A DNA stretch of 47,717 bases, taken from positions 1-47,717 of the forward strand of contig JAVCDD010000021.1 of NCBI GenBank assembly GCA_030765125.1, written 5' to 3'. This DNA comes from Candidatus Hatepunaea meridiana. Lineage in GTDB: Bacteria; Electryoneota; AABM5-125-24; Hatepunaeales; Hatepunaeaceae. A program made the translations under genes and the position numbers. This document shows positions 23,820 to 33,011 of the stretch, in pieces. The notes under the pieces are model-generated. The model worked only from the letters and a program-made list of their open reading frames with translations. It had not been told where the DNA came from and searched no databases. Each line of letters begins with the position of its first letter. The first letter of the stretch is position 1.

Positions 23820-26378
23820 ATGATAAAAACATATCCTAAAGCAATCTCAATAACAATATTAATTACAGTTTTTTTCATTTTAAATAGAATATCCCATTCC
23901 ACCGGTTTAGACGACCCTGCCTGGCATCACGTTGACGAGATCTACGCCCGGATGTTTGCTCTGCAGGATTCTTTGCCGGACTGGGTCAGGGTTGATTCCA
24001 TAGGGCACAGTCAGCAGGACAGGATTCCTATCTATGCAATCAAGATTAACCGCGACGTTCACAACGACCTGTCTGAACGTCCGGTGATCGTTCTTCACGA
24101 TCTGCACGCTGAAGAGGTGATCGGTATCGAATTTATGATGTGGTTCATTGAGAAATTGGTCGCTCATGAGGACAGCAAATCGTCAGATTGGTTTACTTGT
24201 ATCGATACCTGGATAATACCTACTTCCAATCCGGAAGGTGTGAACGTCGTCTACTCACTCGATCCCTCCTGGCGCAAGAACAAGCGTAATAATCTTAAGG
24301 ACGGTCGCTTTCGCTATTACCCGGGCTGGGGCAGCGATACTGCCGGAGTTGACTTGAACCGGAATTTCCCGCTATTTTGGTCGCATGGTGACGGTTTTCT
24401 CAGAGGTAAAGGGAATGAACTTTACGATTACTACCGTGGACCAGGACCGTTAAGTGAAGCTGAAGCGAAAGCGCTCGACCGGTTTGTTGATAAATACCGA
24501 CCATTTTACCTGGTTACATTGCATAGTTCACGCACCGGGAATTTTGCGGAAAGGATTTTCTATCCCTGGGGACGAGGAGCCCTCCATTATTCAACACCTA
24601 AATTTTCGCCGGATATTCATACATTAAATGATCTTACAGCTAAAATGGCAGCGCGAACGTGGAAGATAAGTTCACCGGGAAAACCCTATTTGTGTGCACC
24701 GATTAGTAGTTGGGTTGGTGAATGTGATTCATACTTCTATTGGAAATACGGAACGTTTGCTATGCGTGTTGAGATAGGATCAGGCGGAGCGGAAGGGATG
24801 CAACCTGATTCTGCCGGTATTATGAAGGTAATCGAGAGCTGTCATAAGGGTATTGAGTACCTATTCAACAACACTGCCGGTACAGGTAATACTGCTGATG
24901 ATGGCGCTCCGATTGATCAGATCCGTATTGATATTAAGACGACCATCAATGGTGAACCGACAATGGCTATTATTGATTTTAAAGCCCTAACATCTGCAAT
25001 AATGCCTTATCGCGAAACGAGTCCAATGACAGGGATGTATAACTGGCTGGTTCTTGATGGCTTCACAGATACGTTGACAGTACGCAAGTATGGTTATTAT
25101 ACCCGTCGAGGCTTGGCATGGTCACAGCAATCAGGCTCTGCGCCATTGCGAATAGATATGGAACCATTACCAGCTTATAGTGTGACTCTGCAAGCAATTA
25201 CGTCTGACAGCGCTGCCATACAGGATGATGTTGAGTTGGAAATCCGGCATCTACGCTCACCAGGGTACATTGGTTGGGGAGCTTCTGCAACCCCGGAAAT
25301 AATAGAAGTACCGCTGAACTATCCAAATAACGAATGGCTGCACGTAATGAATAATGGTGAAATCCAGCTTGAATTACCTGAAGGCGACTATAGTTTTACT
25401 TTCATAAACAGTGAAAGAAACGTTCCACGTCGAATCGAAATTGATGTGGATGCGGATATGACAAAGCAGGTTATTCTCAGCGATGCAGTTGTACTTCTTA
25501 ACCAGAATTTCGACAGCGGTGACGTGCTTTACACATCAGATAATATTAATAACCCGAACGGCGATGGAGGTGATTCACTTAGACGCTGGGAACTGGCGAA
25601 TGACATTTTTCATTCCTCACCACGCTGTCTGACTGATTCGAGATATGGGAATATGCTTATTAACGAAGACGGCTGGTGTGCGCCGTATAATATGCTTGAT
25701 GTTCATTTCAACCTTGAAACAGCGGAAACTGCAATGCTGATATATTGGCTCAACCAGGCGTTGGAGCCAGGATATGATTCTTTGTGGGTTGAGGTTTCAA
25801 CCGATGGCACACCGGGCAGCGATCCTAACGACTGGATGTGGACGCAAGCTGCGCCGACGCACCAAGAACTGTGCGTATTCGACAGCATCCCCGAACGTCC
25901 ATGGGATGCGCCTCCGATTAACAAGATGTTGTTCTCACCCTGGAAACGTTTTATCGTTTCGCTTGATGATTATTGCGGTGAAACCATTGTACATTTTCGC
26001 TTCCATATTTCCTCAGACAAATTCATTGAAGAGGATGGTGTATACATAGATGACGTTTTGTTGCTGGCATCAAATGTAACGCCCCCGGAGATCGTTTCTG
26101 ACACACAACTGCCGGGTCATTTTGAACTGGGCAAACCTTATCCTAATCCGTTTAATGGAAGGTTGAATGTAACGGTTTACCTCCCTGATGAGGGATCGGT
26201 AAAGCTTGTGATGTATGATGTAAAGGGCAGACAGGTGTTGGAGGGAGGTTTAAATGATTATCCGCCTGGATCACATATATTGTCTATTGATGCTTCTAAT
26301 CTGCCATCCGGGTTGTATCTACTGCGAGGATCATCGGAATTTGGTTCTAGTATCAAGAAAGTGTTGTTGATAAAATAA
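23820..26378 (+). CDS. Secreted M14 zinc carboxypeptidase with T9SS sorting domain
   Basis: An 852-residue exported metallopeptidase. A hydrophobic signal segment covers about residues 7-24. The M14 domain contains H96-x-x-E99 (DLHAEEV) for zinc, a substrate arginine region, DLNRNFPLFW, the third zinc histidine in TLHSS, and a late catalytic glutamate in MRVEIGSGG. Beta-sandwich and MAM/lectin-like domains follow, then a C-terminal sorting domain with PYPNPFNG, ending IKKVLLIK. It would trim C-terminal residues from peptides outside the cell. It starts 14 bp after the TOPRIM-like gene without a clear functional link. A palindromic repeat follows. Confidence 0.87.
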   Translation: MIKTYPKAISITILITVFFILNRISHSTGLDDPAWHHVDEIYARMFALQDSLPDWVRVDSIGHSQQDRIPIYAIKINRDVHNDLSERPVIVLHDLHAEEVIGIEFMMWFIEKLVAHEDSKSSDWFTCIDTWIIPTSNPEGVNVVYSLDPSWRKNKRNNLKDGRFRYYPGWGSDTAGVDLNRNFPLFWSHGDGFLRGKGNELYDYYRGPGPLSEAEAKALDRFVDKYRPFYLVTLHSSRTGNFAERIFYPWGRGALHYSTPKFSPDIHTLNDLTAKMAARTWKISSPGKPYLCAPISSWVGECDSYFYWKYGTFAMRVEIGSGGAEGMQPDSAGIMKVIESCHKGIEYLFNNTAGTGNTADDGAPIDQIRIDIKTTINGEPTMAIIDFKALTSAIMPYRETSPMTGMYNWLVLDGFTDTLTVRKYGYYTRRGLAWSQQSGSAPLRIDMEPLPAYSVTLQAITSDSAAIQDDVELEIRHLRSPGYIGWGASATPEIIEVPLNYPNNEWLHVMNNGEIQLELPEGDYSFTFINSERNVPRRIEIDVDADMTKQVILSDAVVLLNQNFDSGDVLYTSDNINNPNGDGGDSLRRWELANDIFHSSPRCLTDSRYGNMLINEDGWCAPYNMLDVHFNLETAETAMLIYWLNQALEPGYDSLWVEVSTDGTPGSDPNDWMWTQAAPTHQELCVFDSIPERPWDAPPINKMLFSPWKRFIVSLDDYCGETIVHFRFHISSDKFIEEDGVYIDDVLLLASNVTPPEIVSDTQLPGHFELGKPYPNPFNGRLNVTVYLPDEGSVKLVMYDVKGRQVLEGGLNDYPPGSHILSIDASNLPSGLYLLRGSSEFGSSIKKVLLIK

Positions 26379-26382
26379 TTGC

Positions 26383-26461
26383 AGTAGCGTAAGCGTCCCT
26401 GCCTGCGAATGCGTTTCCTGCTTGAGATGAGATGCCCGTAAGCACGGAGACTTACGCTACT
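26383..26461. repeat. 79-bp palindromic element (AGTAGCGTAAG arms)
   Basis: AGTAGCGTAAG (26383-26393) is matched by CTTACGCTACT (26451-26461). It lies between the carboxypeptidase and the next gene. Confidence 0.75.
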
Positions 26462-26490
26462 ACAGACTTATTTAATGTACGGAGTTACAT

Positions 26491-27108
26491 TTGTATCGAT
26501 TCAAAATAATTTTCATAGTCGTATTATCCTTATTTGCTTTTCATAATACGTTTGCAATGGATTTATCAATCATTCCACGCGGTGGATTATCCCAACCTGT
26601 AGGCAGCATTGCTGATACCTGGCAAGCAGGTTACAATATTGAACTTAACGTGTTTCGACCCATCGTCAACGACTTTACCTGGGGCGCCCGTCTCGGCTTT
26701 CATCGTTGGAAACCGAACGCCGAAGAACTATTAAAGACAAATTCAAGGGAATTTGAGGTTGAGCAGAGCATTGGCTGGCATGTTATTGTTGAAGCTTCCG
26801 GTTTGGTATCATATAGATTGTTATTGTTTCCTAACAAGTTGGGATCGCTATGTGTTGAAGGAGGCGCTGGTGTCTTTTATATCAGGCAGCCCGACATTCT
26901 TATTAAAGGATTTCATGCCGTGGGGTATACCGCTCTGAATAGAGAAGTCACACTTGAGCATAATATTGAAGTTGTACCCGGATTCTCTGCCGGTTTATCT
27001 CTGGAGATTATCTCTCGGATTGAAGCCTTAGTGCGGTATAATTATATTTTTACTGCGGATGAAGGAACCAGTATGTTAACGGTGGGTTTGGGGTTGTTGA
27101 TGCAATAA
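26491..27108 (+). CDS. Predicted outer-membrane beta-barrel protein
   Basis: A 205-residue exported protein starting at TTG (26491) with a GGAG site 6 bp upstream. The signal peptide ends near residue 22 (FHNTFAMD). The remainder is made of amphipathic strands (YNIELNVFRPIVNDFTWGARLGF, GSLCVEGGAGVFYI, ALVRYNYIFTADEG), typical of small 8-stranded barrels such as OmpA/OmpW-like proteins. No enzymatic motif is seen. It is flanked by palindromic repeats and is probably monocistronic. Confidence 0.7.
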   Translation: MYRFKIIFIVVLSLFAFHNTFAMDLSIIPRGGLSQPVGSIADTWQAGYNIELNVFRPIVNDFTWGARLGFHRWKPNAEELLKTNSREFEVEQSIGWHVIVEASGLVSYRLLLFPNKLGSLCVEGGAGVFYIRQPDILIKGFHAVGYTALNREVTLEHNIEVVPGFSAGLSLEIISRIEALVRYNYIFTADEGTSMLTVGLGLLMQ

Positions 27109-27139
27109 GATATAAGTTGTCAAGTTTATAGCTTTCTTA

Positions 27140-27205
27140 CTAACATTTTCTTCCTCATTCCCAATCAAGTTGGGAATGAGGAAATTACGAACTGGGAAAT
27201 GTTAG
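27140..27205. repeat. Nested hairpin repeat (CTAACATTT / CCTCATTCCCAA)
   Basis: The inner stem CCTCATTCCCAA (27153-27164) pairs perfectly with TTGGGAATGAGG (27170-27181), and the outer arms CTAACATTT (27140-27148) pair with AAATGTTAG (27197-27205). Confidence 0.75.
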
Positions 27206-27332
27206 TTTCTTGGTGTTAAACGAGATGTTTGCCTCCGAACGAGATGAAAATTCTGCAAATATTTCTGGTATTTACCACAAAAATTCTTTACTTTCCTTTA
27301 TTACACATCATTTGAAAAACGGAGATACTACA

Positions 27333-30300
27333 ATGCGAAACTTTAAGTTGTTCATCAGCCCTGTTATTATCCTCGCGCTAATATTTTTCTGTCCTGGAAT
27401 TACATCTTCTGAGGTAATGATGACTACGGCTGTGAAGTCGTCAGTTGAGGGATTTACCCCGATTGCAGCCAATTCACCCATAGATTTCATAGTCTGCGAA
27501 AGCCATTCAATAATCGAATTAACCGTGACCATTGATCAGATCGAGAGAAACAATGATAATGGTTGCACGGTATGGCGCATACCGAATGAAGGATTGCCGA
27601 GTGAGTCAAGTATGCTCGGATTGCCGATTATTACGCGTTGGGTGAGAGTCCCGGATGGTGGAAAGCTGGCGCTCGAATACACGATTGAAAGTCAGGAAAG
27701 AGTGAAAGGGGATGCCCCTCGGATAGGTCAGACCTTCCCGGAGGTGGAATCGGTCGTAATGGAACGACCGATGGTGATGCGTGGTGTTAGGATTGTACCG
27801 CTTATGATTCATCCCGTTACATGGGATGAGGTAGCTGGAGAATTTGTTGTCAGTTATGGTTTTAACATAACCATTAAAGGTGTTGGCGGACAGGGTATCA
27901 ACGAGGTTGAAACACTGAATCGGACACCATCCCGCGATTTTGACAGGTTGTTGGATGGATTGTTAGTGAACCCACCGCGAAGGGATGATCCGGAATTTTA
28001 TCTCCCTGGTGGTTACCTCTTGATCGCCAACGAAGATCCACCGGAAGCCGTTGATGAATTTATGGAATGGAAATACCGCGCCGGTCATCCGATTGACCTG
28101 CTGACTTTTAATCCTGATGAAACCGATACAGATGAGCTGCGTGATATGATCCTGGAAGTCTATCAGGAATTCAGTTTCGAGTTCTTGGTTCTATTCGGCA
28201 GTGAAGATGCGGATCCACCACTGCAGATACCTTATCACGATGAAGGACAGGATCCGTTCTATGACATTTACTTCGGTCAATTGGAGGGGGATGATATGCT
28301 GCCTGACGTTGCTGTTGGTACCTTCAACTGTACCACCGAAGAAAACCTGACCTGTGCGGTTAGACGTGCGATTTCTTACCAGTATGAGCCTTATTTCGAA
28401 GATACTGACTGGTACACTCGAGCCGGTGTCGGTGTCGGCGCTTGCAGCGTCCCGGATGATTTATCACCATCGTATACCGGTAAGTGGATAAATGAGGTTC
28501 TGAGCCGCCGAGGTTTCGATGATATATCGACCAGCTTCTTTTCTGACAACGAGGAGGATGATCCTACTCCGATGGTGAACGATCTATATAATGAAGGAAC
28601 TAATTTCATCCTCGTCAGAGCGCATCAACATAACTTCGATGCTGTAGAGGTCGAAGAGTCCGAAGTATACCCGTTTCAATTTCTCTGTAGCTCATCAACT
28701 ATCTCCAACAATGGTGGTGGCTCTTTCAATAGAACTTTTCGTCAAGGAACACCTGATATAATGAAAGGACCATCCGCAGGATTCGGTCATTACTCCAGCC
28801 CGCGCACCAATATAGCCAACGCCCTCGCCGGTGGACTGATAGAGAGCCTCTTTTTCCTGCATATCGATACTTACGGTTGGGCGCGTAATTACACGGTTGC
28901 CAATCTGGCGCGTGTAATGCCTGCCGATGGAGTTGATAATATGCCTTACTATTACTCACATTGGCGGTATTATGGCGATCCGGGGCAGTGGTGCTGGCGT
29001 GGTGTGCCGGAGGAGATCGAAGTCGAACACAATGAGACAATTGACCCTGATGCGACAGATATTAGAATTATTGTTACTGACGACGAGGATGATCCTATTG
29101 AAGGAGCTTTGGTTTGTCTTACTCAAGATGATGGCATACAATTAGTTACATTCACTCAAGAAACCGGATGGGCATTCTTTACCTGGGAACAGGGCGATCT
29201 GAATGAAGAGCCGCTCTCTATCATGGTCACAGGTGATGACATATATCCATATCAGGGAGAGGTGCAGGTTGAGGATGCTGAGATATTTGTATCTCTTACA
29301 GGTTTCGAAATTGAAGATGAAGAAGAAGGAGATGGAGATGGAATACCAAACGCAGGAGAGACCGTTGATCTATATCTCATACTTGAGAACACCAGTGACA
29401 ATCCCACGGATATGTTAGGCTTAACTATCCACAGTTTCTCACCATGGGCGCGGGTTGAAGGTGAAGTTATCATTATTGATGTACTTGAACCAGGTCAATC
29501 GCGGAGGATTTTCCGTCCTTTCATAGTTCACATTGCTAATGGTTGTCCAGATGGTGAAAGTGTGCAAATAAGGATTGGTATCGGCGGGATTACAACTTCA
29601 GGTTTAATACTTGATATCGAATCACCAGCATTAGTATTTGAAGACATTGAACTTGAAGATCCTCTGAATCCCGGTTCAGAAACGGAACTGGCAATATTCG
29701 TAAGCAACCGAGGTCATAAGGATACGGGAGAGCTTTTTGCTCGTCTTGAATCATTGACGCCTTTTGTTACTGTAATCTCAGCATCAGCGGATTTTCCCGA
29801 AATTGAAGTTGACGGTTGTGTTGAAAATGATGATGATCTATTGAGTATACGTTCAGCGGAGACAACAATCCCCGGTTCTTTAGCTGAATTCAGATTGATT
29901 CTCGAAGGCGATCCGAGCGTGCAAGACACCATTTATTTTTCATTACCGGTTGATGAAGCAAGTCGGGGGGATCCACTCGGACCAGATAGCTACGGTTATA
30001 TCGCTCTGGACAACACCGATGATGATGTCGAGTGGGCGGAGTCGCCGGAGTATGAATGGCTTAGCATCAGCCCGTGGGATGGCGACGTTGAAGGTGAGTT
30101 ACTTGACTTACCGACCAATGGCGAAGGTGATATGTCTGTTCTTGTGGAATTGCCGTTTGCATTCAGATATTACGGCGAGGATTTTAACGAGATCACCGTT
30201 TGCAGCAACGGCTGGATCGCTATGGGCGATCAGACCGAGCTTGTAAACCAGCAGAATTGGGTGATGCCCGGCTTTGACGGCGCTTTCGGGATGATAGCTG

Positions 30301-31535
30301 TGTTCTGGGACAGGTTGGAATGCCAAACCGGATTTGATGGTGTGTTCAATTATTACGATGAACAGAATGGTAAGTTCTATATTGAGTGGCATACCGGAAT
30401 TACCGACGACAACGAGTGGGCGCCCAATGTTTTTGAGATAGTTTTATTCGATCCGGAACGTTATGAAACGCCGACCGGCGACAGCCCTATACTCTTTCAG
30501 TATAATACCGTCAACAATAATCAAGGGCAATGGGAAGCCAACTATCACTGCACCGTTGGAATTTCTTCACCGGAAGGGCTGGATGGATTGACGTATACTT
30601 ACTGGGATAACTACCCGACGGAGTGCGCCCGCCTGCATGAAGGTCGTGCAATATTATGGACGACAGTTGTTTACGATATTGATGCCGGTTCGATACGCGG
30701 AAGAGTGACACGATATATTGATGAAGCGGTTGTAGCAGGTGCGACGGTGAGTACTTCACACGGCTTTGAAACAAGGACTAATGCTGATGGTGAATATCAA
30801 CTTCTCAATATTGATGTTGGAACATTTGATATAACGGTTACAGCGGAGAGTTATGGTTCGGTTACGTTGGAAGATGTTGAGCTTGAGGATGATGGTGAGA
30901 TTGAACTTGATGATATAGTGCTGCCACATGGTTGGCTGGTGGTTGATCCTGATACTATCTTTATCAATGATAGCCTATTTCAGGGTAGATCTTACGATAT
31001 GGTGCTTATCGTATCCAATGAAGGTAACTCAGACTTAGAAATAGATGAAATAACCAGTAATAGTGAATATATTTGGATCAATCCGAATGATTTATTATTA
31101 GAATCCGAAGAGAGTGAGGTACTGACTGTCACGGTGGACTTTGATGATCTTGAGCCGGGTCGTTATGAATATGAGTTGAGTATGATCAACAGCAGTCCTG
31201 TTTCTCCTTTTATTGTACCGATTATCGTCGACATACTGGATAGCGTTTGGGAGTCGGATTTAACTGTCCCGGACGATTTCATATTGTCAAATCTTTATCC
31301 AAACCCATTCAATTCAGCGACTACAGTTGAGTTTGGCGTCCCAAGAGCTTCCGATGTTCAAGTCCACCTTTTCGATATAACCGGACGGAAGGTTGCCACA
31401 TTAACTCAGGGAAACTATACTGCCGGTTGGCATAGATCGGTTATAGATGCTTCTAATCTTGCAACAGGCTTATATTTCATCGAAATGGAAGCTGATGATT
31501 TCAGCGCGATTAGACGGGTGTTATTGATACGGTGA
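27333..31535 (+). CDS. Secreted C25 (gingipain-like) peptidase with T9SS sorting domain
   Basis: A protein of about 1400 residues. The ATG at 27333 has GGAG 8 bp before it and gives a clean signal peptide (MRNFKLFISPVIILALIFF), so the longer upstream frame is rejected. A prodomain is followed by a C25-like domain in which H431/H433 (RAHQHN) and C452 (QFLCSSS) could form the Cys/His pair. Several Ig-like beta domains follow, then a carboxypeptidase-regulatory-like domain near 30690-30900, and a sorting domain with LYPNPFN ending RRVLLIR. It shares its plan, including the SYGYIALDN ... FRYYGEDFNEITVCSNGW block, with the product of 2080-7041. It is likely surface-exposed and proteolytic. Confidence 0.78.
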   Translation: MRNFKLFISPVIILALIFFCPGITSSEVMMTTAVKSSVEGFTPIAANSPIDFIVCESHSIIELTVTIDQIERNNDNGCTVWRIPNEGLPSESSMLGLPIITRWVRVPDGGKLALEYTIESQERVKGDAPRIGQTFPEVESVVMERPMVMRGVRIVPLMIHPVTWDEVAGEFVVSYGFNITIKGVGGQGINEVETLNRTPSRDFDRLLDGLLVNPPRRDDPEFYLPGGYLLIANEDPPEAVDEFMEWKYRAGHPIDLLTFNPDETDTDELRDMILEVYQEFSFEFLVLFGSEDADPPLQIPYHDEGQDPFYDIYFGQLEGDDMLPDVAVGTFNCTTEENLTCAVRRAISYQYEPYFEDTDWYTRAGVGVGACSVPDDLSPSYTGKWINEVLSRRGFDDISTSFFSDNEEDDPTPMVNDLYNEGTNFILVRAHQHNFDAVEVEESEVYPFQFLCSSSTISNNGGGSFNRTFRQGTPDIMKGPSAGFGHYSSPRTNIANALAGGLIESLFFLHIDTYGWARNYTVANLARVMPADGVDNMPYYYSHWRYYGDPGQWCWRGVPEEIEVEHNETIDPDATDIRIIVTDDEDDPIEGALVCLTQDDGIQLVTFTQETGWAFFTWEQGDLNEEPLSIMVTGDDIYPYQGEVQVEDAEIFVSLTGFEIEDEEEGDGDGIPNAGETVDLYLILENTSDNPTDMLGLTIHSFSPWARVEGEVIIIDVLEPGQSRRIFRPFIVHIANGCPDGESVQIRIGIGGITTSGLILDIESPALVFEDIELEDPLNPGSETELAIFVSNRGHKDTGELFARLESLTPFVTVISASADFPEIEVDGCVENDDDLLSIRSAETTIPGSLAEFRLILEGDPSVQDTIYFSLPVDEASRGDPLGPDSYGYIALDNTDDDVEWAESPEYEWLSISPWDGDVEGELLDLPTNGEGDMSVLVELPFAFRYYGEDFNEITVCSNGWIAMGDQTELVNQQNWVMPGFDGAFGMIAVFWDRLECQTGFDGVFNYYDEQNGKFYIEWHTGITDDNEWAPNVFEIVLFDPERYETPTGDSPILFQYNTVNNNQGQWEANYHCTVGISSPEGLDGLTYTYWDNYPTECARLHEGRAILWTTVVYDIDAGSIRGRVTRYIDEAVVAGATVSTSHGFETRTNADGEYQLLNIDVGTFDITVTAESYGSVTLEDVELEDDGEIELDDIVLPHGWLVVDPDTIFINDSLFQGRSYDMVLIVSNEGNSDLEIDEITSNSEYIWINPNDLLLESEESEVLTVTVDFDDLEPGRYEYELSMINSSPVSPFIVPIIVDILDSVWESDLTVPDDFILSNLYPNPFNSATTVEFGVPRASDVQVHLFDITGRKVATLTQGNYTAGWHRSVIDASNLATGLYFIEMEADDFSAIRRVLLIR

Positions 31536-31539
31536 TTCC

Positions 31540-31626
31540 GTAGATTGGACACTCCTGTCCGACAATCCAGTAGATTGGACACTCTTGTCCGACAATCAAC
31601 GAGTCAGACAAGAGTGTCTGACCTAC
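31540..31626. repeat. GACACTC palindromic repeat cluster
   Basis: Two direct copies of GTAGATTGGACACTC(C/T)TGTC (31540 and 31570) are followed by an inverted copy ending ACCTAC. The family also occurs at 15215, 42989 and 45451. Confidence 0.75.
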
Positions 31627-31706
31627 CGAAGTTGAAGCAGCTTTTAAGTTGTCATAACAATACTAAAGTGTTATATTAAGCGAATTATACGTAAAATACC
31701 GAATAA

Positions 31707-32864
31707 GTGGAAAATATAAAAACTGATATAGCTCAACAAGTTAAGGAATTAATCCCAGCCAAGCGTGTGGCTCTGGTTCATGATTGGTTGACCGGGATGC
31801 GAGGCGGGGAGATGGTACTCGAGGAATTTTGCCGTATGTTCCCTGAAGCTGATCTCTATACACTCGTTCATAATCCCGGTAGTGTCTCCGAAACAATAGA
31901 AAAACACCGCATCTTTGAATCTCCTATTGTGCGGTTACCTTGGGGGCGCAGGTCATTTCGGACTTTCGTACTCCTTTTTCCCTGGGCGATTGAGTCTTTT
32001 GATCTGAAAGACTACGATCTGGTTATTTCTACGAGTCACAGCGTTGCTAAGGGAGTAATTCCATCTCCGGATGCTTTGCACGTTTCATACATACATACAC
32101 CTATGCGATACGTCTGGGATGTGAGATCGGATTACCTTGGACCCAGTCAACTTGGTTGGTTATCACGGACGGTTGCCGGATTTGCGACACATTATCTGCG
32201 TAGTTGGGATGTGATTTCTTCTACGCGTGTTGATGAATTCATTGCCAACTCACATTGGGTAAGCAGCAGGATTAAAAAGTACTATCGTCGTAAAGCAGCG
32301 GTTATTCATCCTCCGGTTTCGCTGGAACAGTTTTCAATCAGCAACGGAGGCGGTGAGTATTTCCTGGTTGTATCGGCATTGGTTCCTTATAAACGAGTAG
32401 ATATTGCAGTAGAGGCATGCAGTCGATTAGGATTAAAACTTGTAGTTGTCGGTGATGGATCGGAACGTAGGAAGCTTAAGCGTTTGGCAGGTAAGACAGT
32501 CGAGTTCGCAGGCTGGGTTGGTGTAGATAAGCTTAATGAGCTATATAAAGGCGCCAGGGCTTTAATTCATCCCGCCCTTGAGGATTTCGGCATTGTCCTT
32601 GTCGAAGCCCAGGCAAGTGGGCGTCCTGTGATTGCTTATGGAAGAGGAGGAGCCTTAGAATCTGTCGTAACAGATGGTGATAATAAGACAGGCGTATTCT
32701 TCTATGAACAAAATTCTGAATCGCTTATGAAAATACTGAAAGATTTTAATTCAAACCAGTTTGATCCTATAGCTGCAAGAAGTAATTCAGAGAGATTTAG
32801 CAGAGAAAGATTTATCACCGATATGATAGATTTCATTGGCAGTGCATGGGAAAAAAGATTTTAG
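31707..32864 (+). CDS. Glycosyltransferase, GT4 family
   Basis: A 385-residue GT-B fold glycosyltransferase. Near the N-terminus is VALVHDWLTGMRGGEMVL, typical of sugar-nucleotide GT4 enzymes. The C-terminal half holds GDGSERRKLK and the E-x7-E region FGIVLVEAQASGRPVIAYGRGGALESV, which binds the donor. It would transfer a sugar (mannose-like by resemblance) to a lipid-linked or surface polysaccharide on the cytoplasmic face. The start is GTG at 31707. The next gene encodes the initiating glycosylphosphotransferase, so both belong to an exopolysaccharide or O-antigen pathway. Confidence 0.88.
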   Translation: MENIKTDIAQQVKELIPAKRVALVHDWLTGMRGGEMVLEEFCRMFPEADLYTLVHNPGSVSETIEKHRIFESPIVRLPWGRRSFRTFVLLFPWAIESFDLKDYDLVISTSHSVAKGVIPSPDALHVSYIHTPMRYVWDVRSDYLGPSQLGWLSRTVAGFATHYLRSWDVISSTRVDEFIANSHWVSSRIKKYYRRKAAVIHPPVSLEQFSISNGGGEYFLVVSALVPYKRVDIAVEACSRLGLKLVVVGDGSERRKLKRLAGKTVEFAGWVGVDKLNELYKGARALIHPALEDFGIVLVEAQASGRPVIAYGRGGALESVVTDGDNKTGVFFYEQNSESLMKILKDFNSNQFDPIAARSNSERFSRERFITDMIDFIGSAWEKRF

Positions 32865-32896
32865 AGTTCATCCCGAAACTTCGGGTTCACAAAACG

Positions 32897-32988
32897 GGAG
32901 ATATGAGGACAGAATACCTTTTTTTTATAAGTATTCATTGAATAACCGACGGTCTATAGAAAAATAGGTATACCGTCCCCATATCTCC
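32897..32988. repeat. 92-bp palindrome, second copy of the GACAGTATACC element
   Basis: The arms GGAGATATGAGGACAGAATA... and their near-complement are close to those at 19720-19811, with the same total length. The tips differ between copies but are complementary within each copy. Confidence 0.7.
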
Positions 32989-33011
32989 GATACTATTTTT
33001 CAAGGGAATAC

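Noticed and set aside
27210..27332. Longer N-terminus for the second C25-like protein
   Set aside because: The ATG at 27333 has a good ribosome binding site and a signal peptide directly after it.
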